Below are positions 44,400 through 56,810 of a stretch of DNA of 64,000 nt, in pieces. Position 1 is the first letter of the stretch, and each line of letters starts with the position of its first letter. The notes beneath the pieces were generated by a model. The model ran no database searches and had not been told where the DNA came from. It saw nothing but the letters and a program-made list of their open reading frames with translations. The translations under genes and the position numbers were made by a program. Source of the stretch: Erodium maritimum (taxonomy: Eukaryota; Streptophyta; Magnoliopsida; Geraniales; Geraniaceae); contig OY997592.1 of the NCBI GenBank assembly GCA_963921825.1, forward strand, positions 18,665,432-18,729,431. The letters run 5' to 3'.

Positions 44400-46356
44400 A
44401 GGTTCACCATCTCCAGGTGATCCTCCTCCCTCTCTTCTTGTTATGCCCCCGCCCCCCCTAAGAGTTTTGTCAAGTCTATCCGGAAAAAGAAGAAGAGGAA
44501 ACCTAGTCAAAACCCTCATTCACCACCGTCCTCTTTTGTTCCGGAAGTGGTATCATCGCTTCCCCCCGCCTCGAGGAGCAATCAGTGGTCATGTTCGAGC
44601 ATGGATCCACGACGTCGCCTCTGGGAAACCCTAAGCCGAAGCGGGGAAGGTCAACCTAGGCGCAGCCTCCCTCGGGTCTGTCCTTGGAGATCCTGAAGCT
44701 ACCCTTCCCAAAGTTTCTCCTCCCGGGAGTGACGGCGGGAAGGGTTGATCCCTCAATATATAAACTTCCAATTGGAGCGGCACAATCCTTCCCTACACGG
44801 GCCTCGTCTCCTCCGGCTCCGGGCGCCACAAGGACTAATCTGAGACAGTTCTTGGCTTTCAACCCATCCGTCATGCTTGAAAGGGTTCTCAACCCCTCCT
44901 ACTCACCCCTCAATTACAGGGGATCTTCAGGAGGAGTTCTCGGCGTGCTGCATTACAGAGGAGGAGGCGGTCGTGGTGGTGCTGCCCTACAACCCGCCAG
45001 ATCCTCAAACCCTAGCTCGCCTTCAGTTTGGCTTAGCGGACCATCTAGCCGCTTCGACTCTGCCGCGAAAGGAACTCATGTTGGAGGTCATCACTCGGGC
45101 TTGGGGTCGCACTGCGACGGGGGTGGTCGTCAAGGATCTCGAGTTGGGTACTCTGGTTTTTTACTTCCGGTCATCGACGGATAGGACTTGGGTCCGCCAG
45201 AATGAACCATATGGTGCTTCCATGGCCATTTGCTACTACTCGGGGAGATCTTGGATCCCATGTCTAGGGACCTCCCTCGGTTTGACATGTACCATCTCTA
45301 GGTCTTTGCTCGGGGCATCCTACCTCTTGTCCGTACAAAGGCCAGCGGGGAGGAAATCGGAGCAGCCCTAGGAGAACATGTAGATACCCCGTGTGATAAG
45401 TGGGGTATGTGTTGGGGTGAAACTGTGAAGGTCCAGTTCTGGATGGACGTGAAGAGACCTCTCCGACGTACAATGATTATAAGCTTCCGAGACTACCCGG
45501 AGTCGATCCGTGTCACCCTCACTTATGCTAAGCTCGCGACTTTTTGTTTCAATGGTGCCATAATTGGCCACATGGTTATGGATTGCGAGTGGGAGGTCCC
45601 GGGAGTTCCTCGTTATGGGGAACACCTTCTAGAGTTCAAGATCGCCAAAGCAGATCGGCCCTACGGACCACCACCACCACCACTGGGATTTGCCTCGCTG
45701 ACCCTAGATCCAATACCAAGAACCGGATTGGCCCGGTAGAAGACAACCCGTACGACCGTGGACCTGATACCTAATTTGGGTTTACGAGGTTGGTTTCGAC
45801 TAGGAAAGGAGCCGTCCACCTGGGGCGTCGGCCAATTGTCTACGATAGGCCGTCCTGGGTGTTCGCAGCAGGAGCCGAGTGGCCAGAAGAGGGACACATC
45901 GGTGGAGCCGCTAGATGATCAGGCGAGGGGTGGAAAACAGCCTCGCTAGGAGAAATGAGAAGAATTCATGGCTCCAGGGATCGACTCTGGGAGGGGTCCC
46001 TAGGGAGAGCTGATCCTCCCCGCCTTATTGCCTGGTTCAAGTTCGGTGGTTCAATCAGTCGTTGGGTCGACGAGACGAGTCCTTAGAAAGCAGGGATCAA
46101 GTAGCGTTTAGGCCCCACCTTGAGCTGTTACGGGCAATGTGCACCTTTGGATTTGCTTTTCTGTTTTATTATTGTTTTTATTTCCTATTTTAGTTACTTT
46201 CCCTGCACTATAATGTTTTCCATAACTGAGTATGTTTTGGATCGGTTCGTCTTTGAGACTTATTGGACCCTGTCCTTCTTAAGGGCCATGACCACTGTAA
46301 TGAATTTCGGTTTTTATTAATGAAAGCTACAACTTATTTTCAAAAAAAAAGATGAA
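44400..46356 (+). mobile_element. Plus-strand LINE derivative with ORF1 and A-rich tail
   Basis: It contains the DUF4283 ORF1 relic described next, then a 3' UTR with TCTGGGAGGGGTCCCTAGG (45985-46005) and an end of TTTATTAATGAAAGC, TTTTC and nine A residues (46342-46350). There is no EN or RT. The left end is uncertain; ATGAAAAC occurs both at 44218 and just after the tail and could be a short TSD. Confidence 0.6.
44684..45739 (+). pseudogene. LINE ORF1, DUF4283 and zinc knuckle, disrupted
   Basis: The frame 44877-45371 contains EEFSACCITEEEAVVVVLPY, LMLEVITRAWGRTATGVVV and LVFYFRSSTDRTWVRQNEPY, a good DUF4283 pattern. Near 45245 the match moves to another frame (DPMSRDLPRFDMYHL), where a stop (45299-45301) replaces the usual Trp. 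From 45407 it continues as VKVQFWMDVKRPLRR and then a knuckle FCFNGAIIGHMVMDC, in which the second zinc Cys of the CX2CX4HX4C pattern is Gly. The protein is expected to bind element RNA; two lesions plus the lost Cys make it inactive. Confidence 0.75.
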
Positions 46357-46373
46357 AACAAATATGATTGATC

Positions 46374-46488
<115 letters not shown>

Positions 46489-46531
46489 TTATCCACATGC
46501 GAATATATGACAATATAAACCAAAAATGTAT

Positions 46532-47346
46532 TTTTTTAACGAAAGGTGCAACTTTTATAACTTTAAATCAATTAAAATGTTGTGCATCGAGGAACATGCT
46601 CCTCGACCACGAAAATGATAGTTTTAACGAACAATGGGTCATTGATCCTTGTAATACCAGAATCGTCGCAGACAGTATTTTGACGCCCCATGGGCAAGGA
46701 AAGAAGATAGAGGGGGGAAGGGGATACCGGAGATCAGAGATCAGAGACCTCAACAATAATGGTGGTGGTGGGAGGCAGAGTATCGTCTAGGGACCCCTCC
46801 CAGAGTCAGTCCCTAATGCTCCCCTCCCTAGAGAAATCATTTCCTGCAAAAACAAACTCAAATAAAATAAAATAAAAGACCCTTTCGATTAGCCAGATCC
46901 ATAATCGTGAAAGGGGTCGAGGCAGTGGAGGCCAGGGAGAAGGACGCGTCGGCTGCGCTTGCAGATCCGACGACGACGACTTTAGGGATGACTCGAGAGA
47001 TGGCGGCAGCATCCGAGACGGCGGCGGCAGCTTCAAGGATGGCGGCGGCAGCATCAGGGACGACGACTGTAGTGACGAAACCCCCGGATCAGAGGGGAGA
47101 CCGAAACATGTCGGGAGCCGCTTCGTTGGTGGCGGGAGAAGGCCAACGTCGCGATGGCTAGGGACATCTTGAAAGAAACCCTAGCAGAAAAAAGCTTCAC
47201 AGGATCCAAAGAGAAAAGAGCGAAAAAGAGATTGTGTAGAAGAGAGATCATAACCATAGCGTAGGCCATGATAAAAACCATGACCATAGTCATAGTTTTT
47301 GAGTGTTGTGGCAGAAAGGGTTTAGAGAGCTTGTATCTAACCACTA
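46532..47346 (-). mobile_element. Minus-strand non-autonomous LINE derivative, 13-bp TSD
   Basis: ACCAAAAATGTAT (46519-46531) and ACCAACAATGTAT (47347-47359) flank it with one mismatch. The left end is a T run then AACGAAAGGTGC, the shared tail. Its 5' half (47054-47340) pairs with 58700-58970 on the plus strand, and its 3' half shares the 46670-46830 block with two other copies. It is 815 bp long and codes for no known domain. Confidence 0.78.
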
Positions 47347-47359
47347 ACCAACAATGTAT

Positions 47360-48117
47360 AATGATAAACAACCCATTAATATAGCAAATGAAATTCCAGA
47401 ATAATTTTCTCTCAGTTGAACACAAACCAACGATACATTATTTTCATGTAAAACAAATGTAGGAAGATGAGGATTCACGTGTGTGGGAACATCAAATGCC
47501 AGATTGGGTCAAACACACAAAACAGCGATGCTAACAAATAAAGGTGTGTTTGGAGTAAGTAAATTAATTCGATTAAACGACATTCGAATGAGTTAGTTAT
47601 ATCGTTCCCACTTTTTGTCAAAGTTAGATGTATATACTTGCCTTTCTTTTTTAATTTTAATTTTATTTTTGGGTATGGGGCATTAGTTGAGTTTTCACCT
47701 ATATTAGGTATTTATTTAGTAGGGGGTAGGTTTACAAATCCATTCCCCCATGGAAGTAGTAGGAATTTTAATTGAAATTAAGAGAAGAGTTGGTTATAAT
47801 GGAAGTCAATGGGAAATCTTCTTATCAATTATTTTCATGGGAATATCAGACATGAAACAGTTGAAGGCAGTTTAGTGGTTGGAATTGGTGGAGCTACTAT
47901 TTCTAAATTTCTAATAATAATAGGTTGGGTTTTGCCATCCTTGTCCTTGCCATTGGATACCAAATCCTCTTCACATACTACTCAAACAAACTATTTTGTT
48001 ATATACCGGAGTACGACTAAATCAATTTTGATCGGATATCCTAAATTTTCGTCATGACTTGTCCTATCTCTCAAGAATTTCCGCCATGCCCGACTGAGTA
48101 GGGACATAGGATTCTCG
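47360..48117. other. Intergenic stretch, nothing recognised
   Basis: AT-rich sequence without a supported gene or repeat. Confidence 0.5.
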
Positions 48118-48131
48118 TCACATTTAAGATA

Positions 48132-49923
48132 ATTTTTTTTTTGAGTAAAAGAAAATTTCATTCCTCTAATAGAGTCGGTACATGTTTGGATACTCGAAAC
48201 GGGACAAACACAAAAACTCTGTAACTACTGAAACGTCTATGACGTTTTGGTGAGATGTCGTGGAGGCGACCTAAGACTGCTAACTAAATAAACTGAACTA
48301 GAACAATAATGCAAGACCCACTCAAACCTAACAACGCGGAAATAAAAAAACAAGAAATTAAAATACAAGAAAAATAAACTCCGCTGACAAACACTGCTCA
48401 AGGTGGGGCCTAAATACCACTGGGTCTCCCGAGGGCGACGCTCTGCTAGGTTGTTAAAACCGAACCTGTGTTTATCAGTGGGGAAGGTGTGGCAGGGCCT
48501 CCTCAAGAGCTCCTTCCTGTCCTTGTGTCCCAGCCCCCGCCCGCCTTGTGGCCTATTGGCCATCCCAATCTTCGAATGTCGCCCCCTCCCATATCTCAGC
48601 CCAGCCATACCCCCTAGGGGCGGGTGATGGAACTGCAACAAGACGAACTCCAGAAAACACACGCTCTCTTCCACCGAACCCTTCGTTGTAGAATCTGGGG
48701 TCCCTAGCAATCGACTCAGTTGAGGGCCAACCCCTTGTTGTAGCCCCAATCACATGTGGGTGTACAAAACACCCCGAGGGGTCAACTGTACACAGACGAC
48801 CCGGGCCCATGTTAGGGAACGGATCCATAGGTACCCCATCACTTAAACCACGACCCAACCCTAACATAGGTAAAGGATCCATGGACAATGGGCCCATCCT
48901 TCCCGCGCCGCCATTCGCATCACCGTCGTGATCACGAGCCGGTCCCTGCCGCCCTAGCTAAGGCCTAGGTCCCGTCCCTAGTGGTTTCCGCATGAAACCC
49001 GACCGAGTCAAGGGATAGTCCTCGAGCCACCGGTTCCTAGTCGCCGTACCTGGCTGATGCTCCCATGCCGGATCGTAATATGATAAAGGTTCCACCAAGA
49101 GAGGCCGAGGGCACCACCCGCCTACCGATCCATAGCGTCCTTCTCTACGTCCAAGAGGAGGAGGACCAACCCACCCCTTAGAGCTTGTGCCCTTGTCCGT
49201 GAAGAGGGCCCGCCTGGCTCGAGGAGAGAACCTGCATATCGGCCTGTTCCGCGCCAAAACCCTAGGATGGGCCAGAGCCCTAGGGAATCCAGTTTGACGC
49301 CTGCTACTCCCATGCAACACCATCCGACCCAGAACAAGGTCATGGGTCGATCCAACCACGCCGCAAAGAACGAGAAGAGACGTCGAGGCAGACACCAGGG
49401 GTCCACGGCCGTCCCCTCACAAAAGCCCACTGCCCCCTCATAAAAGCCCACCGTGGGGGAGAAGGAGACCTAACCGACCGACCCCGGGAGTAAATCGTAC
49501 CCAGAGACGCACGGCGTCGGCGCACCATAGGGACATAGGTTGGCGAGAGTGAAGAGGATGACCGTGCAGGCAATGGCGATGGAAGGGAGGAGGAGGACGA
49601 GGATAAAAAGGCGGGTTACGATGCAGCACCTATGGAGGGGCGGAGAGGGGGAGGAGGGCGACGAAGTATGACACAACGGTGTAGAGGATGGAGGGGAAGG
49701 AGGGGAGGAAGTGGAAGAGGAGAGAACGATCAGGGGAGACAGAGAAGACCACGCCGCCGACACGATCTCCGAAGAGCTATGCATGGTGGATGCGGCGGAA
49801 ACAGGGGATAACTCCATAGGCTAGGGTTATGTCTCGATAGAAGCGAGTAGGGGACGTCTTGACAGAAGCGAGTAGTAGTTTTTTTAGAAGGCGGTTTCTT
49901 AATTCTAGACCAACAAACAAAAT
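48132..49923 (-). mobile_element. Minus-strand ORF1-only LINE retroposon, 14-bp TSD
   Basis: TCACATTTAAGATA flanks it exactly (48118-48131, 49924-49937). The left end is a run of about eleven T (the reversed poly-A tail). On the minus strand a 5' coding part begins near 49817 (MELSPVSAASTMHSSSEIV), continues with Pro- and Ser-rich residues, and a C-terminal part contains MDPFPNMGPGR (about 48800), as in the element at 40307-42094. DUF4283, EN and RT are missing. It landed just downstream of the older ORF2 LINE. Confidence 0.82.
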
Positions 49924-49959
49924 TCACATTTAAGATAGTTAGTCATTCTTACAAACAAT

Positions 49960-52900
49960 TACTAACATTTTTTAATATAACTTACGATCTTTTATTAAAC
50001 AGAATGTACGAGACAAGATCGTGCATCAAGTAGAGGGCCACTTGACCATATTAAGATAGGAGATGAACAACTTTTCCGGCTAATCAGTAGGAGGCCTCAT
50101 TAGTTGTCCTTTTAACGAAGACGGGGGAAGAACCCTCTACATGGGTGAACAAAGCTCAAATATCTTGTGTAATAGCGTCCAACGATGAGATGACTGACGC
50201 CTCTGAATTGAACATATTAACTACCACCTAAGCGTCCGACCGAATAATGACCCGGCTCCAGCCATGCATCCGGGCGAAGTTTAGTGTTGTGGTAATTGCA
50301 CGAGCCTCCATCATGGATGTTTCTCAGAGCCCCGGAAGTGCCCCGTTTCTTGTTGCCAAAATCAAGCCTGAGGAAAATATGAAAATGAATCCCTATGCCT
50401 ATTGCTCTGAGTCAACAAAAGTCGCCCCATCAACATTAATAACTGTCAAACCAGTCCATCCTAGAATGAACGTGTTAGGGTGAGGAATGATACGAGGCGG
50501 TGTGGACGGGATCTTAGATGCCTGAGCCTGCGTCCAAGTTGTGATATGAGCTTATGATGTCGCCTGAACACCGAAAGCCAATGGGGTCTTATCGCTCCAT
50601 ACTTTAGCATTGCGGGTCTTCCAAATCTTCAAGCATAAAAGATGCGCCTTCTTGTCTAAAGACACCATTGAGATAAGAGTGTCCCACCCTTCCCCAAATA
50701 TCCCCGAAGGTGGTATAACCATGCACTCATCAAATAAGGTCCAACAACATTTCGCAAACCCGTAGTGAAAGAACAAGTGATCGATCGTTTTCCACGTGGC
50801 GAGAACACAAAGGACAAGTGGGCAGTATAGGTACGTACCGATGATGAAGGTTGTCTGAAACCTAGAGAGAATCCGTAAGGGCTCGTCATAGGTATATACA
50901 TAGCATGGATGGAATATTTATCTGCTAGACATCCAAGCCAGTCGGGGAAGGCCCATACCCACCCGACGACGTCCGACTATCATGTACGCATCAATGTCTT
51001 TCCTTGGTGGTGTACTTACCTTTCGAGTCCGAGAACCAGTACAATTCATCCATAATCCAAGTGGTCGATAAGGGGATGGTAAGCATATCATCCCGGTCCT
51101 CCGGGAAAAGAGTTGGCTAATCAGAGGGACTTCCCATTATCTAGTGCCTGGAATAAATAACCCCACCACCAAATGATCTATTAGGTGGGGGTGGCGATGT
51201 GAACAGTAGGGATCGTCCCCATTAGCCAAGGCTGACCCAAAATTATAGTATCCTGACCCGAGCCAACGACTCTTCGTAAATCGGAGAGTAAGAGGTTCTT
51301 GGCAGTATATATGCTTAACCAAGTGAAGCTCGAATGTCGTCCCTCTTCTGCCTGAGTGAAATTCTGAGGATAGGTGGTACCTCTCCTTCAATACTCGGGC
51401 TACCAATAATGTTGGATGGTGGAGAAGGTTCCAGGCCTGTTTGGCGCGCAATACAAGGTTCACATCCTGCATATGAAGAAAACACATGCATCCATCTTAT
51501 TGTAGACAACACAACTTCCCAGTCTTGCTAGATAATTGGCCTCTCCTTTGGGATCGTCCCTGTCCACCAGAATCTAGTTAGTGCCATATGGATTTGATCT
51601 GTGATACCCTGTGGCACTTTAAATACATGCATAATATACACTGTATGGAAGTGAGAACCGATCTGATCATGACTTTCCTTCTAGTTGGGGACAATAGCTT
51701 CCCATCTTATGATTGTACCAATCGGACCACCTAATATGCCAAATATCGCATGTTTCGGGTCTTGTGCCTCCCAGTCATGTTTGGGACCCCGAGATATAGG
51801 GATGCCTTCGAGACCTCCCCAATATGAAGCGTCGAACAACACTCCCTACGAATAACTAGAGTTGTATTTGTGCTGAAGAAAACTAAAGACTTTTGGTGAT
51901 TCAGGACTTGTCCAGATAACATCCCAAATGATGTAAGGAGTGTATGGACCCAGATTGCATCTTTTGGGGTGGCTCGACATATAATATAACAGTCATCTAC
52001 GAAAAACAGATAAGATATGGCATGAGCTCCCCGCACCACCACTATACCATGTATGCGGCATGCGCCTTATTGAGGAGGTTGGATAGCCCCTCCATGTAGA
52101 ACAGGAACAGATAGGGTGTCAAGGTATATCCTTGACGAAGAAAATAAGGGGGATCTCATTATCGCTTGAACTGGCCGATTACTCTACTAAGCCCATACAT
52201 GTAGCCAACAACGTCATCTAGTCTACTAAAAAAACTTTATACTACAAAATGGCTAACAGAAACGACCACTCCGCCCTGTCATATGTCTTACCCATGTCCA
52301 ATTTTACTGTCATATAGCCCATGTTGCTCGATCGTCGTTGTCAAAGGAAGTGAGTGATCTTGAATGAGATAATGATATTATTTTGGATGGTTCTGCCCGA
52401 GATGAACGCCCCTTGAGTTTGTTCGATAACATTTTGTAACAAAGGTTCTAATCTGTTCATCAGGACTTTAGATAAAATACGAAAGATCACATTACAAAGA
52501 GTGATAGGCTGCAAGTCAATGATAAGTAATGGGTTGACCTTCTTTGTGATTAGCACCACATTTGTGATATTTAGAGATTGGGGAAAGAACCGCTCAAGGA
52601 TCTTCTTCTGAATAAATACGATGACCTCCTCCTGCACCACCGGCTAATAATGTTGGAGTTTCAGACCATCCGGACCCGGAGCTCTATCAGGACCCATTTG
52701 GAAAACCGTTTGCGGAACCTCTTCAATCGAATCTTCTTGTAATAACTCTGCGTTTTGACTGTCCGTGACACCCCCATAGCGAAATGGATAGGTAATTTGA
52801 CTAGGTCTGGGTTGGAAGTTGCGAATAACGTGGTATAGTAGTTGATCACTAGCTCTTGGAGTATAGTATCGCATGTAACTGGTTGATCAAGATTGTTCTG

Positions 52901-54030
52901 AATCGAGTAGATAAAATTGGCCTTACTCCGATATGGGCACGCAACATGAAAGAAATTAGTATTGCAATCCCCATCTGTCATCTAGTGGTGCTTAGCTATC
53001 TGTTTCCAAAATGTGACCTGAATTCGAAGAGCTGCTTCGTATTGTCTTTGAATCGCTCCTCGACGATTAACCCCCCCCCCCCCCCCCCCCCCGGCCTGTC
53101 CTATGGTTCAGTTTTGCAATTCGACGTTGGCACCATTGAATATGGTCCAGTATCTTCCAATTACTAGATTTCCCCTAATGATCCAATGAAATGTTGATCT
53201 TACTTATGACCACTCGATGAGCGTTGTGAGCTCCTTGTCTCATTTAGTCTGTATTAACTGACCACATTTAGGTTCTTGGGTCCGTTGGGATTCAAATCTG
53301 AACTTGTAAGGACCTGATCTTGGGCGGCGGGCATTGACATTTAGAAGGATTGGCCAGCGGTCGGAGGTGGTCTTGCCCGTGTTGCGGAGTTTCATGTCAG
53401 GTAGTGAGGAGATGAATGCTCGGTACATAAGAGCTCGATCGAACCGGGATTGGATTTGTGCTGCGTGGTCTTTGCCTCAAAACCAAGTTTTCGGGCAAAC
53501 TAGAAGCGGGATATCCTTCATTTCCAGCTCGCCGATCATTAATTGGAAATCGTCAATGATGCAGTTCGGCAAGAATGGATTCCCCAAAATTCCTAGTGAT
53601 TAAGATATTGTTGAAGTCCCCAATGATAATCCAATGATCCATACCCATCCCAGAAACTTGGCGGAGATGATCCCATGCTTGTCGTCGGAGCTCCCTTCGT
53701 GGTTTGCCATAGAACCCCGTGAGGCAGAAGGGGTTTTGATCCGGGCCTGTGATTTCCAGATCGATGGAATGAGATAAATATACCACTAATGTGATAGGAA
53801 AGCATTTAACTCACAATAATGCCAGCCCCCGTTGATTAGCCGTCGTTGCAATCCAAATGCCCCTGTGAAATCCAAAATTAGCGTTGGAGAATCGTCATCC
53901 CTTCTTCCAGAGTTAACGTTTCATAGAGAAACAGGAACCGAGGTCTATGCTGGGTAAGGAGGTGTTTGAGATGATGGGTGTAGGTGTCATACCATATCCC
54001 CTGGAAATTCTAAAAAAGGATTCGCAGATT
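49960..54030 (-). pseudogene. LINE ORF2 remnant: endonuclease, reverse transcriptase, RNase H
   Basis: Minus-strand pieces run in correct order. Endonuclease: start near 54020 (ILF-stop-NFQGIW, the stop replacing the usual Trp), FLYET, then GDFNNIL (about 53605-53620) and SDRWPILL (about 53345-53365), where the catalytic His of SDH is Arg. RT: APGPDGL (about 52665), LNITNVVLITKKVNP, DLQPITLCNVIF and TQGAFISGRTIQNNIIISF (52340-52640), FVDDC (about 52000) in place of F/YADD. Zinc-finger region: LRAKQAWNLLHHP (about 51440) and KIWKTRNAKVW (about 50620). RNase H: NVDGATF and WSRVIIRSDA (50090-50490). Numerous stops and shifts. It is the only ORF2 source in the window, and it is dead. Confidence 0.85.
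53071..53092. repeat. C22 homopolymer
   Basis: Twenty-two C residues inside the LINE relic. Such a run is prone to length errors in sequencing. Confidence 0.95.
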
Positions 54031-55274
54031 TGAAATGTGCGGTGGAGGTGTCGACGCATGTGAACCTGGTAGAGGTGGCGGAAAGGCACCTGGCTGAGAT
54101 GACGGTAGCAGAGAAGCTAGCAACGAAGTAGGAGAGGGATGAGGAAAGAAGACCGACGGAGAGCTGTTTGAGGATAGGTGTTGTCGATGACACGAAGTGT
54201 TGGGCAATCCCAAAGGATGTGAACCCCTAGAATACATTGTCTTATTTGGTAGTTAGTTTCATCTCACTACTATTAAATGATCACATAATGTTAATTAATA
54301 ATAAATCTAAAAATGTGAACAAGTTATCTCACTTCCTTGAGACAGATTCGAATATCAGTGTTAAATAATACATTAAGAGTTAACCTATACTTAGTTCAAA
54401 CTAAATGATAAGTTCAAGTTTTATTGTTGATAAAAAAGTCTAGAATCCAAAAATTATGTGTTAACCGATTAGATTCTTACATTGTCGATAGGGTCAGTCC
54501 AAACATAATCGGAGCCGAAAACAAAAGTTTAAATAAAGGCTTTTGTTTTTTTTTTCATTTATAAAGAATATATTCTAATAATTTTATGGTAAATAATATT
54601 TATAAATATATATAAATTTGCATGAAGCATATAGTAACCTTATCGTCATGTAAATTGCAATACAAGAATTTCAGTAGTAAGAACCTTAGAACCTAGCTGC
54701 TCTACTCTTGTTCCTTAATGGTTTTTTCACCGTCACCGTATCCCTCTTCCAATCCACGAACTGTTGTGTCGACCCCTATCAAGACTGATCGATTGATGTG
54801 CTGGATAATTTAGTAATTAAAAAATGTGATTTTGTATTTAAAATTTCTTTCAATTGCTTTGGTACTTTTATCTTTGACTAAAGATGAGGTGGTTATGCCA
54901 TGACCAACTTGAGGGAGGATTTCGTGGGATTGCCCCCTACGAAATGTGTATTTTATCCCTAATCAATAGTTATCTAAGTTCATCTCATTATTCATTCTAA
55001 ACATGCTCAAAATACACATCGAACATAATTTCACTCTCTCCCATTCACATTTTCATTCTCCCTCAATCTTGGTGGTTTTCATACACGATTGAGGCTCAAC
55101 TACATTATTCGTTGTATCTTGGGAGAATGCTTCCTATACATGGTAGACAGTGTCTTAAGGAAAGTGGATTACCACGCCTCAACTAAGCATCTAATTTTCT
55201 TAATCCTTAATCAGTAACCTAGCTGATTTGGTAAATGTTATTTCTTACTTTGTTTTTTAATTTCTATTATTTAC
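54031..55274. other. LINE 5' flank and AT-rich intergenic stretch
   Basis: From 54031 to about 54240 minus-strand residues (Ser/Pro-rich) may be the end of the ORF1 belonging to the ORF2 relic. Beyond that the sequence is AT-rich with no supported feature. Confidence 0.45.
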
Positions 55275-56810
55275 TTGATTTTGTTTATTCATCAACATGC
55301 TAACTATATTTCCTACATGATGTGCCTTCCACCGTCGCTGGTTCCCCTTTCTTGTCCGCCCACGATATTCATGAAACCAAACCGTGGAAGGAAACTCTTT
55401 AAAAGGCCCCCTGCTCCCATCTTCTCTATACCGCTTCCTCCAGTATTTCGCTCTCCTCCGATACCTCGAATGGAGTATCCGGCCTTGGTGCCTCTACCGT
55501 CTCTTACCCCCTACGACCTTCGCACAAAGTTTTTCGTCCTTGGCACACCCTATGCAAACTCGCTCCGCGTTAGTAAGGAGGTCCTCCTCTCCGATGGATC
55601 CTCTATCGTCTCTAGCACCTCCTCCTCCCTTGGCGCAAGTGGTACCACTCCCGCTAGTGGTGCCCCCCAATGCCCTACAAAAAGGCAAGCATATGCCATA
55701 CTGACAAAAGAATGGGGACACGAGTTCGGGCTCTCGACCCCTTCGAGGATGAATTCACAAGGAATTAGGGTTGTGGTAGGCCTCTTGGCGATCCATCCAC
55801 ACCAACTTGTCCCTTCAAAACCGTCCAAATCTCTGGGTTTCGAGGGTCAGAAACATGCCCTCCCATCCTCTCTCCTAGAGAGGCAGGGCTGATGTTCGTG
55901 GAAACCTGCTCTTATACGCTATCGGGGATTGTCCACCCCTCTAGCGTCACCCCAAGTCTAGGGACCGATCAAATCATGGGGTAGTGGGGCCCTCCCGTCG
56001 TGCCTGCGCCACCATGGTGAGGATTGCTCTTATGGGGAAAGACCGGGGATAACCGGTCTAGCTTCCTCTTGGGACAGGAACAACACAATCGTATGAGGTC
56101 CATCGTCCCGTCTAATCCCTCAAAACCAGTTGGGACGTGCAACCCAACTAAATTCGGGCCACCCGTACTCTAGGAGAGATAGAGAAGGGTTTTGTGATGT
56201 CCACCATCATGCTTAATTCGAGGATAGGCAGGACTACAACCACTGGTTCTCCAAGAGGGTATCTAGGGTTTCTCCCGGGAAACAAGAGCTGATGATCGCC
56301 CCCTCTTGTAGGAAGCTACGGGAGGATGGGTTGAAAGGAATTTAGGAAAGGGCTGAAAAGTAGCCCCCTCGGGATCCATGAGCATCTTTTGCAATGGGCT
56401 ACATTAGAGGAATGGAAGCCCGTCCTATTATGGGGGCCATCCACCATATCACGTGATCCCTCCCTACAACATGTGCATCTTACAGCAAGTTAGAGATCCG
56501 CTTTGGAGGATTTTTCAGGCTATGATGGGTGGTCTCAGGTCGAGCCGGATATGGTTTTTGGTTCAAGTCCAGTTATTTTCTGGGTTTTGTTGCACAAGTA
56601 TTACTTCCCCGCTTTTCAATTTTGTTTGGGTTAGCCTCATAGTCATTAGATCTTTCAAAAATCCGTTTATACCTCAAGTTCTTTTAGAGGATTAGTTGTA
56701 GTTTGTTTAAGATGTACCACTCTCCCACTATTCTTCTGGTTGTTTCGTTTCTCTTACGTTATAAAAGTTGTCTCTTACGTTCAATTTTTTTTATCACATT
56801 AACCTATTTA
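55275..56810 (+). mobile_element. Plus-strand LINE ORF1 derivative, eroded
   Basis: The frame 55275-55892 (205 residues) is Pro- and Ser-rich, like the variable C-terminus of ORF1 in the other copies, without DUF4283. An AT-rich 3' UTR-like part follows (56540-56800) with GGTTCAAGTCCAG and TTTTGTTTGGGTTAGC, ending in a T-rich and A-poor border. No tail or TSD was found, so the call rests on composition and style. Confidence 0.4.
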
